64,000 bases of DNA from positions 88,122,546 through 88,186,545 of the forward strand of contig NC_044573.1 of the NCBI RefSeq assembly GCF_901933205.1, in the 5' to 3' direction. Both the position numbers and the translations under genes were made by a program. The notes beneath the pieces were generated by a model. That model did no database searches, had not been told where the DNA came from, and saw only the letters and a list, made by a program, of their open reading frames with translations. Below, one piece after another: positions 1 through 11,110 of this stretch (positions are counted from its first letter, which is position 1; every line of letters starts with the position of its first letter). This DNA is from Camarhynchus parvulus (Eukaryota; Chordata; Aves; Passeriformes; Thraupidae).

Positions 1-1266
1 ATATCATGATGCTTTTTAGTATTTATTAAATAAAAGTAATATGAAATTATATAAGTATTACAAGCATATATCATCAGAAGTTTGAATATCTTGGAGACCT
101 ATCTGTAGATTATTGGAAATTTTCCTTTAGGAGTCTACTAAACAACATATTCATGTGAAATAGCTGTTTCTTGAGCTGTATTCTAGTTATAATTGGATTT
201 TACCTTTTCTGAATTGTGTGGAAATGGCGTTTTAACTTTGTAATTCTTCCAACTGCACTGCTAAGTTATTGCCAGTCTGTTGGTGCTACCTGAAAGCATG
301 ACACTGAGTTTTGTGTCCAAAAGCAATTGCTTGCACTTACAAGACAGGAAACCAGAGACACTTTCTTTGCTCGGGTGTGTTAGTGAGCTGTTTTTGCACA
401 TTGGAAGGATCAGTAGGATATACTTTGATATGCTGTGTGTTTTGTGCCACCCAGTGGAGTTTCTGCTTTCCATCCTTTTTAAAAACATAGTAACTTCTAC
501 AAGGCTCCATAAAAGACCCATTTTCCAGCTGTAAAAACAAACACTAAAAAAATAAATTGATGCACAAGGTAACACATTAGGGTAGAGTGGGCAAGGCATC
601 CTGGATTCAGGAAGGCCCTAACATCTGGGTGGTTGACACTGCCACCTTAGCTGCTGACAGCATGTTTGAATATCTGAAGTTGTTCTGCATTTTAGCTTTA
701 AATAAGATGTTTTTAAGAATTTAATGAATTTGATTTATTTTTAAACTTGAAAATGTGTTCATTCTTTTGCATTGTTTTGCACTCTAATAGGTAAATTAAA
801 ATGAGTTATTTTTTCTGGGAGTGTTCTTATGTGTAAGTCTCAGTAGTTAATGTTTCTTATGGTACTTTCACTGTGCCAGTGTTTATTATTGCTCTGCTTT
901 GCATAAGAGCACTTGATTCCATCATGTTTGTCTTTGTAGCATGTTAAAGTAATTCTTTAACAGATTTTTCTGCTGTTAGCAGAATTTTCTTATTTAGAAT
1001 CATTGGTTGGAGCAAACTGAAGTTTTTCAATTGATGACTAGTGCTAATTTAGACACCAGCTTTCACAAAGAAATACAGATATCTGTAATGGTGGTAAAAT
1101 ACAGATTTTACAAAAAAATGCAATATTTAATGCTTTTTAAACTTAAAATTGTAGCCTACAATTGCGGTTGCTTTTAATTTTTATGGTTTTAGATATTTAG
1201 TATTTATGCAGAGCTATTTGAACCACATATAAAAATTTATTTTTGTTTTTTTATGTTGTTTTTTAG
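1..1266 (+). other. RNGTT: RNGTT intron (human intron 2 equivalent), 3' part
   Basis: AT-rich intron sequence ends in a T-rich tract and TTTTAG at 1261-1266. I searched for the preceding exon, which should end in the NYLKSLK region, and it is not here. The only structured item is an open minus-strand stretch at 341-528 bounded by splice-like sites, listed separately. Confidence 0.85.
341..528 (-). other. Exon-like open stretch on the minus strand, function unknown
   Basis: Read on the minus strand, a pyrimidine-rich tract ending TTTGTTTTTACAG precedes position 528, and GTAAGTGC follows position 341. Between them 188 nt are open in two minus frames. One gives a balanced, soluble-looking peptide of 62 codons, with segments such as GSFMEPCRSYYVFKKDGKQK and IKVYPTDPSNVQKQL. 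I do not recognise the family. It could be an internal exon of an antisense transcript, an exonised repeat or chance. No partner exons were identified, so it is not called as CDS. Confidence 0.3.
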
Positions 1267-1370
1267 GTTAAAATGGGTTTGCTGGTAGACTTAACCAACA
1301 CCACTAGATTCTATGACAGAAATGATATAGAGAAAGAGGGAATTAAATATATAAAGCTCCAATGTAAAGG
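1267..1370 (+). CDS. RNGTT: RNGTT exon (human exon 3 equivalent): triphosphatase domain
   Basis: The exon begins in phase 0 with [20 protein letters not shown] and runs to LQCKG, ending after two bases of the Gly codon. The acceptor is TTTTTTAG and the donor is GTAAGT. The peptide is the central part of the cysteine-phosphatase-fold RNA 5'-triphosphatase domain and is nearly identical to the human segment starting at Val59. The following intron is only 132 bp. Reading through the donor gives GGG TAA, so retention of that intron stops translation at once. Confidence 0.97.
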
Positions 1371-1502
1371 GTAAGTTGTGTGGTCTTTTAAATTATTTCA
1401 GTGGCTTTTAATTTGAAAGATCACAGTGAAGAAATTATTTTTTTTTCTCTTTTTGCCTTTCCCCCAGGTGTCTCCTAATCCATGTGTTCTTGTGTTTTTC
1501 AG

Positions 1503-1591
1503 GCATGGTGAGTGCCCTACACCTGAGAATACAGAAACATTTATCCGTGTATGTGAACACTTCAGTGATAAGAATCCTTCAGAGCTTATAG
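1503..1591 (+). CDS. RNGTT: RNGTT exon (human exon 4 equivalent): triphosphatase domain
   Basis: The acceptor is TTTTTCAG at 1495-1502. The exon completes the split Gly codon and encodes [20 protein letters not shown] followed by SDKNPSELI. It ends after the first base of the next Gly codon. The donor is GTATAT, weaker than the others in the gene. The segment is the helix and loop leading to the catalytic strand of the triphosphatase domain. Read-through past this donor stays open for about 29 codons of hydrophobic residues until a TAG at 1678. Confidence 0.96.
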
Positions 1592-2429
1592 GTATATCTT
1601 ATATCCTTCTTATGCCCATCATTAGTTTTTATTCTAAGTTTGTATTATATCAGCTTGTAACTGCAGTCTCTTATTTTTAGCAGTCTGAGCAAAGGAATTT
1701 CCTCAGTACAGTGTTTAAGCACATATGAATTTGATTGCTTTTACTGCAAAACTAATATGTTTCTTTTTTTTTTACAGAAAGTAGTATGTTTCTGCATCCA
1801 TCAGTTTGATAACAGCTGTTGGCTTAACGCAGAAAATTACACAGGCCCAAGAGCTGTCTAGAAATACATGATACTTGCACTGTGGTTTTGTAACTTCTGC
1901 TGATACAAATGCGAGTTATGTATTTGGTGGTCTGGTTTACTTGAAGTCATATTTGGTAACTGGATTATCAGAGATTCTTTAGCAAGTCTCACAAAACTGG
2001 TAGTAGATACTAGGCTAAGTTTTTCTTCTGTGGTATAGAGTCTTGCAGTCAATATTTGAATGTTCTGAGCATACTTTTATTCAGAGAGAAATAAGTTCTG
2101 AGTTTATTTTGCATCCCTTCTAGTTTTAGTTAAAACTATTTTACTCTGATTTTTGTCAATCATATTAATGTTCATTTCTATCTGCAAACTATCAGAGACA
2201 AGAAGTTACTTTGCAGGTGAGTTTCCAGAGTCAGAAGGGTCCAGAGGATGTCATCCTCTATCTTCTTGGATGGTAATTTTGCAGCCTTCTTGAATCTGAG
2301 TGTCTGTGCAACTTATGAGTACATGGAACAGTTGTTTGTGCAGGTATCATTGCTAAGAGCTTGGTAAACTAAGCTGGTACTTTCATGCAGTTTAGGATTC
2401 ATCCAGATACATGGTAGGATAGCTGAAGT

Positions 2430-2705
2430 TATTGGAAGGGACCTGTGGAAATCAGCTACTCAGTTGCCCTTCTTTAGAACAGGGCTAGCTAAAGCAGCTT
2501 CCTCAGGACTATGCCCATTTGGCTTTTGACCAGCCTTTAAGCTTGGAAACTCCACAACTTTTTCTGGCAGCCTCTTCCAGTGTTTGTTCTTACAATATAC
2601 AGGTGTTTTTTTCTCGTGTTGAAACAGAATTTATTGTATTTCAATTTGTAGCCATTGCTTCTTGTTCTGTTGCAGGATGTGATACTGCTGAGAATTTTCT
2701 TTTTT
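2430..2705 (-). repeat. CR1 LINE 3' fragment
   Basis: The + strand starts TTGGAAGGGACCTGTGGAAA and continues with a diverged reverse complement of the avian CR1 3' region. Blocks include CCTCTTCCAGTGTTTGTTC, TTTTCTCGTGTTGAAACAGA and TTGTAGCCATTGCTTCTTG, in the order expected for a minus-strand CR1. It is a 5'-truncated, non-coding copy. Family assignment is from memory of the consensus. Confidence 0.8.
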
Positions 2706-2792
2706 TGAGTGCTTGAGTGATTTAATTTTGTCACACATTTTTACAACTAGTTTTCTTTTAGATGCTTGCTTGCTTCTTTTTTGCACACAGAA

Positions 2793-3341
2793 TGCAGTTT
2801 AGTTCAAGACTCCAGCCAGCAGCCAAGCCCCACACAGCTGGTCCCTTACTTTTCCGCTGGTGGCACTGGGGAGAGAAGTGGAAGGGTAAAGGTAGGAAAC
2901 TCACGAGTTGAGATAAAGACAGTTCCATAGGGAAAGCAAAAGCCGTGCACACAAGCAAAGTGAGGAATGAATTCTCTGCTTCCCATCCCCAGGAGAGCAG
3001 GGCCCCATCACACCTAGCAGTGACTTGGGAAGACAAATGGCATCACTTTGAATGTCCCCCCATTCCTGTTTCTTCCTCCCACTCTATACACTGAATGTTC
3101 TATGGTCTGGAGAATCCCTTTGGCCAGTTTGGGTCAGCTGTTCCAGCTGTGTCTCCTCCCAGCTTCCCAGGCACCCCTAACTTCCTCACCAACATGGCAG
3201 CATGAAAATCAGAAAAGGCTTTGCTGCCCAGCAATAACAAAAATATATCATCAACCCTGTGTTCAGCACAAATCCAAAACACAACCCCACACCAGCCACT
3301 GTGAAGAAAATTAAGAATCTGCTTCAGTTGAAACCAGGACA
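2793..3341 (-). mobile_element. Solo LTR of an avian endogenous retrovirus
   Basis: The right end, read on the minus strand, starts TGTCCTGGTTTCAACTGAAG, a typical TG-start of a songbird LTR family. The body contains the family blocks TTCCCAAGTCACTGCTAGGT and GGCTGGAGTCTTGAAC near the left end. Length is about 549 bp. A degenerate TATA-like stretch lies near 3081-3088. No retroviral gene or primer-binding site adjoins it, so it is probably a solo LTR left by recombination. I could not find a clean target-site duplication, so the ends are uncertain by a few bases. Confidence 0.75.
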
Positions 3342-4749
3342 GAGATCTGTGTGTTCTTCTCTGAATGGTAACACAGCTACATGGTTTAAAAGATGGGAGC
3401 TGCTAAATGGGAGTGAGTGGAACCAGTTCACCAACAGCATTTCAAAACTTATGCCAGACATTGTTGGTGACTGATGCCATTCGCTTTTCTTTTAGTAATT
3501 CCTCATTTTCAGTCTTCTTTTGCAGTTCTTTCACTTGGTGCTCTGATATTTTAGAACTTGAAATAGTGGTTATGGTCAGCAATTTATAAAGTGCATGGAT
3601 AGCATGGTGATATCCTATAAGTAGCAGACCCATTTAGTTGATATTTCAACTTATAAAATGCCATTTTTAGTGTTGAGTCACTAACTTTTTGGTTTTGATG
3701 AATTGTGGAATGTTTTTTCATCATTTAGGCATTTCACCTCTTTAGGGGAAAAAAGTCAATTAGAAAGAGCCAAAGAGAAAGTACTATGTTGACTAAACTT
3801 CTGAAGAACATGTTGTTTAGGCTTTCGTAATGAAAGAGAAATGCTGGAATTTTCCATTTCCCTTTTGTGAATTGCTGAAGTTTGTCATTTTGGGCACTTG
3901 TTTCTTCTGACAGGGCATCAGATGGACTGGTGTGGAAGATGTTTATCAAAAGTGAAAGAGGTCTACAGCAGTGATAGTTCTGTACCCTGTGTGATCTTTC
4001 TCTTCTAAGCCATATGGTCTCATGCTGAGATGCTTCTTATCTTTGTCATGTGTATAAAATTATTGACTTAACCTTTTTGGCAGCAGTAGCAGCTGCAGGA
4101 CTAGTGGTAGCAATTGTGTGCAATTTTGTTCTCAGTGTCATGATTAGATGTGAAAAGAGACTAAAATATGAATGTTAAGTGATCAAAATTTTCAATTAAT
4201 CTAGAGCAATATAGGAAGGAAACTATTTTTGCAGCATGAAGGACAGCATTATGCCTGCCAACTTTAAGGAGGTGACATACAAAAATTTTGCTTCAGCAGA
4301 AAACAAAGGAGAAATGATTGCTAGGAATAAATTATATAAGAAAGCTAAAATTCATTTTATTTGATGCAAGTTACACAGTTTTTAGTATTTTTAAATGGTT
4401 AGAAATGATGAATCAAAAAATTCATGATAATTTTTACCTTGCTTTATCAAGAAGGAAACTTTGGTGGGGCAAACACAAGACCCAATCCTGTTACAGTTAA
4501 TACCTACTTTCTTTTACCCACTTAAAGTTGGTTTGGTTTTTTTTCATCAGTCTACTTTTTGTAGGTACTCTGGTTCTCCAGTTGAAAAAGTTCTACTCAG
4601 TGTAGAGGAGTGTATAAAAAAGATAGATATTCACATTTTGTTTGAATATGCATCAAGTGAATTGTTACCAACCTTGCTTTACTAGTTGTGGTAGAGAAAT
4701 GAGCAAATTAATTAAAGCTTAATTGGCTTGCTTCATGGTGTTGTGTTCC

Positions 4750-5425
4750 AGGTCTTGTACTTTGGGTCACAACCACCCTGGCTAATGCTGCAGGCCTGGG
4801 GAAGAGCAGCTGGAAAGCTGCCTGGTAGAGAAAGACTTGGGTGTGCTGGTCTACTGACCATGAGCCATCAGCATGCCCAGGTGGCCAAGGAGGCCAGTGT
4901 CCAGTAGGATTAGGAAGTGATTGTCCCCTGGTACTTGGCACTGGTGCTCAGGCATTGACATTCTGGAGGGTGTCCAGAGAAGCTCAGCAGAGTGGGTGAA
5001 GGGTCTGGAGCACAAGTCTTATTAGGAGTGGCTCAGGGATCTGGGATTGTTTCGCCTGGTGAAAAGGAGACTCAGGGGTGACCTTATCACTCACTACAAC
5101 TGCTTGAAAGGAGCTTGTAGCCAGGTGGGGATCGGTGTCTTTCCCCAGGCAACCAGTGACAGGACAAGAGGAAATGATCTGAAGTTACACAGGGAGGTTT
5201 AGGACATTAGGAAAAATTTCTTTTCCAAAAGGTGAAGTTGTCAAGCACAAGAAGAAACTGCGCAGGGAAGTAGTTGGGTCCCCATCCCTGGAGGTACTTA
5301 GAAGCTGTGTAGGTGTGGCACTTAGGGACATGGCTCAGTGGTGGACTTGGCAGTGCTGGGTTAATGGTTGGATTCAATGTACTTAAGAGCCTTTTCCAAC
5401 CTAAACAATTCTATTATTCTATGGT
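4750..5425 (+). repeat. CR1 LINE 3' end, about 675 bp
   Basis: A plus-strand CR1 copy contains blocks typical of the end of the reverse-transcriptase ORF and the 3' UTR. Examples are GCTGGAAAGCTGCCTGG, CATGCCCAGGTGGCCAAGG, GAGTGGCTCAGGGATCTGGG and TTTTCCAACCTAAACAATTC, ending in CTATTATTCTATGG. It is the longest CR1 in the window. The reading frame is broken and no protein is expected. Confidence 0.92.
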
Positions 5426-6267
5426 AACCACTGAAAAATGTTAAGAATAATTGCGCTTGATGTTAGTGGAAACTTTAATGATATTTGTAATTTTAAATTA
5501 AATAGGAGGAAGAGGCAACATTCTGTCTGAATCCTTCATGACATTTTTAATAGCACAAGTTTTCAGGCTGGTCTAATTATCACTAGATGGTGCTGTTGCC
5601 TTGAGAGAAAAAAAATGCAATGCATTTGACAGTGTATCCCTCCTTTCATTAAGGGATGAGTTCAGTAAAACAGAGGCTGAAGACTTAATTCCTTTTTTCA
5701 CATTAAAAAGATAAGTAATTCAAGATGATTGTACTGATGTATAGTTTTCTTTTTGTGCATTCTTATTAATTTTTTCAAAATTAGTAAATCTGACTTAGCA
5801 TGTTTATAGTGAATTTGAGATAGAATTATGGTCTATTGGCACCCCTTTCAATTTTGAGGTAAGGTAATATGAATATGATTTTTTGCCTGATGATATGAAA
5901 TGAATGTCATGCTTGTTGAATCCAGTAAAAGCTCAATTAATAAATTTGATTATATTGCCTTCTGACAAGCATTTGAGCAGATCTGTGAGTCTTATCTGTA
6001 TTAGCCATATTTCAATCACATTAAGTTAGTGCTCTTGATTGTGATGAAGTGTCCTATACCGTTGCTGCTGCTTATTTGCAGAAAGAATGTAATAAATTGC
6101 CTTTCAGGCTTATGTGCCTTATGTGGTCTGTACTGCTGTGATGGGAAGGGAGATAACCTTTTAATGTTACAGATGAAGGTGGAAGGATCTAAACCCACAC
6201 TTTTGATACTAACTATGTTTGTTAAAACCACTTGTAAGTGATGATGCCCTTGTCTTGTCTTTTCTAG

Positions 6268-6343
6268 GTGTCCATTGTACACATGGTTTCAATAGAACTG
6301 GATTTTTGATCTGTGCCTTTTTGGTCGAGAAGATGGACTGGAG
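6268..6343 (+). CDS. RNGTT: RNGTT exon (human exon 5 equivalent): triphosphatase active site
   Basis: The acceptor is TTTTCTAG and the donor is GTAACT. The exon encodes [20 protein letters not shown] and KMDW, starting within a Gly codon and ending within a Ser codon. [10 protein letters not shown] is the HCX5R(S/T) phosphate-binding loop of the metal-independent RNA 5'-triphosphatase. The nucleophilic Cys codon is at 6276-6278, which is residue 126 by human numbering, and the Arg codon is at 6294-6296. Both catalytic residues are intact, so the triphosphatase should be active. Confidence 0.98.
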
Positions 6344-9300
6344 GTAACTTTGTATGTTAGTTCCTGGGGTTCTGTGGAATGTGGCCAAAGGGTTCTTCAG
6401 TTTGTTTCAGTCATTGTCCTGTCAGCTGTGCTAATGTATTCACTATTTCTTGTTTTATAGCTGCCTAGTAATCTTGAGTAAACAGCCCATGTTAACATTT
6501 TTTGTATCGTCCCTTGATAGCTTAGCCTGTTGCAATCAAGAATTCCAGGTCTGGTAGGTCAAAAGTCAGCTGTACCTGCCATGTGTGGGCTTTAGCAGTG
6601 TATGTATCATATTGTGTCTCTTTCCCATGACATGTCCCACATTTTAAGTAAGAATGTAGAGTTCAGAGATTCCTGAAAGATTATTTCCCATACATTTTCA
6701 TCTTTTTTGTGTTGGTGTGGGTGTAGGTTTTTGGGCTTTTTTGAGATCTGAAGAGATTAACTAGAGCAACATCAGAGTAGCATACATACTTCTGAAGGAT
6801 TGGGAGCAAACAAAGTCCTTGTTTCCAGCTTGTTTTTTGGCTAAAGTCTACAGCATGCTTCTATACAGACTCATCCATTTTTTCCATCTTTTAAAAACGT
6901 TGGTTCCTTCATACAGAGTTATTATCTTTTTTACATAGCATTAGTTTTAAAAGGAACCCCAAACCCAAACAATGTCTGTACCATCCTGTTGGACATAACT
7001 TTTGCATAGCTTTTGATTTGTAGTATTCACAAAACACTATTTCCTTCTTGACAGAGTCCTGTGAAAGTCATGTTTCTTGACAAGCCTGTTAAACATTCTG
7101 ATATTTCCTATGTGTAGTCCTTTAAGTGAAGAAAATTCTGCTCCTGTTGCAGGATTTTCTTGTGACTGGACGTACAGTTATTGTGCTTAGCATACATGTG
7201 CAAGCTGTTTGCAAAGAACTAGGTCATTGCTGTCTGTTAGTAAACCTGGAATAAAGATATTGGAGTAATGGAGATGAAAAACCTTTAGTAATGGGTGGTT
7301 GAATCTTTGCAGGATCCCAGCTGTGTATAGGAAGTAGACACAGACACAAATGGCTTTATAGTATGATTCCCGTTGTTTCTATGAATTAGAAAAATTGTAT
7401 GCTTTTAACCGAACAATTTTAAAGTGGCATGCAATAATTAGGCTTAGAATTGATCCTTTGTTCTGAAGAGGAAAGGCACTTGAATCTCTTTGGATCTCCT
7501 ACTTTTATGCAGCCTATCTGTTTTCAAACCGTGGTGGGAAAAGCCTTAAAACTCAACAGCCATGTATTATTCTTTTGCTTTGGGTAATTAACTGTGTCAT
7601 GTTTGTTAATCTCTGTCAGATTATTTTAATAGAACATCCAGATGTTCCCTGGTAGGACAAAATGTCCACAGCGAAGGAAACAATTTTGGCAAGCTGCTGG
7701 TTAATGCTGACCATTGTATTGAGATAAATCTAATTTGCTGCATCATTCTTTAAAATAAGGCACTGTTTCTTGCTAATGAGGAAATAAGATCTTCCTGATG
7801 GAAAAATCCATCTGTATTCATTCCTTAAGCGTATGAGGTAGAAGTGTTGTGTACAGTGGGATATATTTTATAGTTAGTTTAGACAAAGGCCTGAAAGCTC
7901 TTCAGCTTTCTGACTGGTAAGGTCAGAAACCTTACTTGATTCTCTTTTCAACAACTCATTTTTCCCAAAGACTGCTGTGTTTCTAGAACCTGGAAAATTA
8001 TTTTTTTTTCAGCTAGGGTTCTGTATTTGAGATCTGTGCCACCTCTTTTGGCTTTCACTGCCAGCTATTCCAGAAGATTATAGAGTTCTTCTAACATCAG
8101 AAAAAAATTTGAGCATTTTTCAGACTCCATAACTTTTAGCTTGTTTTGTCCTTTCAGTGGCATTCATTACTGAAGATGTGAAACAATTTAAGAGAGATAG
8201 CCAAGTAAAAAATGTCTTGTGAGAAAGAAATTAGGAGTCTTGGAAAACAGAATGGGGAAGAAAGGTCCTTCTAAGTAACTCAGACTCTTAAACTGTCATT
8301 TTTGAAGTGATACTGTGTGATAGTGTCACTCTGGAGAATGTCATGTTTTCTCCTCTTATAAAGATCAGAGGAGTGAATCAACCTTACTGGTTCTTAGACA
8401 TTATTTCTGTCTATTCTGCAAAATTAACCTCTTAAAGTTCTCAAGCTCCATTTCATACTGAACAGATCAGACAAAAAGAAAAAAGGATTTCGAATTAAAT
8501 ATCTGGAAAAAAAAAAGTAACAGGGTGTAGTATGTGCTTTTGTTCCAGTTTTAAGACACGTGCTTCTCAAGAAGCCTAACAGGGACATCTCTCTATTTTT
8601 GTGGTTTCTCCTTTCCCCTATATAGTAAGATTGTAAAATGCTGATTCTTGGAGCCTTACTGCTCTTCATAACCTTGATAAATGGACGACAGAATTATATC
8701 CAATGTTTTTAGTTAAACATTTCCATAGGATCTATGAAAATGGCAACAATAAAACCCTTGTGTTGTGCTCAGTCTTGTATGTTTTGGAGAGTTTTCTCCT
8801 TGGCTGGTAAAGATGCATGACTGTTAGTTTTGATTTCTAATTTTTTTGTGGTCCAGCTTCCAATTTATTTGAGCAAGATTAAGTATTAGGTTCATAGTAA
8901 AATGCTACTGAACCACAGTCCTTTTATGAGAAACTTCTGGAAAGAGAAGTAATTTAAAAGATTAGGGTGGTTTTTCTCAGTATGATGGCAAAACCTCTAA
9001 TGAGAGGAAAGACAGTTCTTACTGGAGAAAAATGTAACCATATTTGAATTTAAACATTTGCATTTTTCTTCATTAAGTTTGTTGATATGTTTCTTTGGTC
9101 TTCTGTTGTGTTTGTGCAGTCCTCAGGTATTTACCTGCATGTGACTCATTGCTTCTCTGTACCAATAAAAAAAAAATTATCTGTGATAAAACAGTGATCA
9201 GCAGACCACTAGGAGCTGCAATAAGGTGTCAAAGCAGCTGCAGTTACTTGAGAACATTTCCAGTGCCCACAAAGTTATACAGAATCTTCTGCAAGAGCAA

Positions 9301-9470
9301 CTGCTACCTGGCTGATCTAAGCATGGACTTTCAAATATAAGGAATGTTTTTGCAATTACCACTTCAGAATTTGTATTGGTTCTCAGTCCCAATAATTCTT
9401 ATGTTTGGTAAAGCATGACATGATTAAGACATGTAAATTAAGCATCCAGAGTAATTTTTTTTTTTTACAG
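6344..9470 (+). other. RNGTT: RNGTT intron, 3.1 kb
   Basis: Unique AT-rich sequence with no repeat family I recognise and no supportable exon. It ends with a long T tract and TTTTACAG at 9463-9470. Confidence 0.8.
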
Positions 9471-9720
9471 TATTGAGGCTGCTGTGGCTACTTTTGCTCA
9501 GGCCAGACCTCCAGGTATTTATAAAGGTGACTATTTGAAGGAACTGTTTCGTCGTTATGGGGATGAAGATGATGCACCAGCACCACCAGAGCTTCCAGAG
9601 TGGTGCTTTGATGAAGATGAAGAGGAGGATGATGATAATGGTAAAACTGGAGGTCCAGAATCAGAACCTGGATCATCAAGCTCTTCCTTTGGCAAGAGGA
9701 GAAAAGAACGCCTAAAACTG
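9471..9720 (+). CDS. RNGTT: RNGTT exon (human exon 6 equivalent): end of triphosphatase domain and acidic linker
   Basis: At 250 bp this is the largest exon in the window. It begins by completing the Ser codon, continues [20 protein letters not shown], then [11 protein letters not shown], and ends the triphosphatase domain. Next comes a Pro-rich segment ([11 protein letters not shown]) and a run of acidic residues ([11 protein letters not shown]), then Ser-rich and basic stretches ([17 protein letters not shown]) that join the guanylyltransferase domain. The linker looks about three residues longer than in human, the only length change needed to match human numbering of the catalytic lysine. 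It ends in phase 0 with donor GTAATT. Confidence 0.97.
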
Positions 9721-10975
9721 GTAATTTTGATTTGGAATTTAATATTTGAATGCTGAACATAATTTCATAACCTCATACCCATGAGTTACCTCATCATACA
9801 TGCTATACATGTGTCACTGCTCTTGCAAATGGGGACTGGAAGCATTGTCTGTAACTGGAAAAAGTTGTAGTAGATACATAGTAAACTTTTTAAATTTCCT
9901 ATGTGAACTGTGAACTTTAATATTCAACACCTCAAATATCCCAGTTGTAAAAATGACTTAAAAATTTTATAATATAACAATTTTTTGAGATAGTAAAGTG
10001 CTTTTTAATTATTCAGTCTGTCTTTGGAGATGAAATGTTATTAGAGTCAGATGGAAACAGCTCTTGTTTTTTGTAGTCATGTGGATGAAATTCAGAATTT
10101 TTAAAATTCAGTGCTCATTTTGGTAAGTAGTTTTTCTTTGGAAAATTTTGTGGGATAGAAAATTGAATTAGCAAAAAGCAATATGAGCTTAAAAAACTCA
10201 AGGCAGCTTCAAGATCATAATGTGTTCAAAGCTTTAGCTTTGTAAGGAATACAGCTGATCACTTGCTGTGATTTCTGACATACATCTGCATAATTCTGAT
10301 TAAATGAGTTACTGTAGTTACCATGATATGGAACTAATACTCAAGTACACAGAGTATATTTATATAATCTGAAGACTAATGACTCAGTTCTTTTCAAATT
10401 CCTGACTCACTTTTTTATTTGCAAATGAAATAGGCTAGACTATTGCTGAGTGCAAGAATAGGGTTTTTTTCCATAATACTGAGTTATTTTACTTGTGCGC
10501 TGAGGTGTGTTTGTTTACGAAGACATGGAAATCCTCATATTGAAATAGGCTGCAAAAAAGCATTTTGGTGTTACTGCAGCTGGTCAACAAGGTTTGCAGG
10601 TAGAGTATGGAAAATGTTAACATGACAGAAATACAAAATCCAGTCTAAAGAAGCAAGATGAACTTTGAAAACTTTCAAATTATAGCTTATTTGGAATAAA
10701 AAATTTCCCACACTGTAAAGACATAGTAAAAGTATATTCATGGGATATCACCACTTCCTCCATAAGCCTTGCAGTAAGACCTTGATATCTAAATATTCTG
10801 GAGGGGGCTGGAAGCTTAAAGTTTTTTTGATGTGTCTTCTGATGCATTAGGAACTGAGGTGTTATGATGAATTACAATGACAGCCTCTTTTCATCAAGCA
10901 TAAAACTCAACTGGTCTATTTAACAGGAATGATATTGGCTTCCCAGGCTTTTTCTTGTCTGCCACCATAGTTTTG

Positions 10976-11110
10976 TTGAAAGCTGGAAGCTAAATTATAC
11001 GAATAAGCATATTAATAACTAAAATTTAATTATGAGTTAGATAATTTGTGAAAGAAAGAGTCATCTAGTTAATATGCATATTCGTATAATTCAGTTTTGC
11101 AGCTCTGAAG
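10976..11110. repeat. Long imperfect inverted repeat (hairpin)
   Basis: The left arm, about 10976-11021, contains AAATTATACGAATAAGCATA. The right arm, about 11066-11110, contains TATGCATATTCGTATAATT, its near-exact reverse complement. The core match is about 25-28 bp with one mismatch and a 3-base gap. A weaker match continues outward through AGCTGGAAGCT against AGTTTTGCAGCT. The loop is about 44 nt. It may be a miniature inverted-repeat transposon remnant or a hairpin RNA precursor. Confidence 0.7.

Larger units (their letters stand above)
1592..6267 (+). other. RNGTT: RNGTT intron, 4.7 kb, with CR1 and LTR insertions
   Basis: The intron carries a minus-strand CR1 fragment (about 2430-2705), a minus-strand solo LTR (about 2793-3341) and a plus-strand CR1 3' end (about 4750-5425). 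The rest is unique AT-rich sequence with no supportable gene. It ends in TTTTCTAG just before the active-site exon. Confidence 0.85.

Noticed and set aside
1426..1680. 84-codon + strand ORF
   Set aside because: It is the real exon 1503-1591 plus read-through into both flanking introns, so only the exon part is coding.
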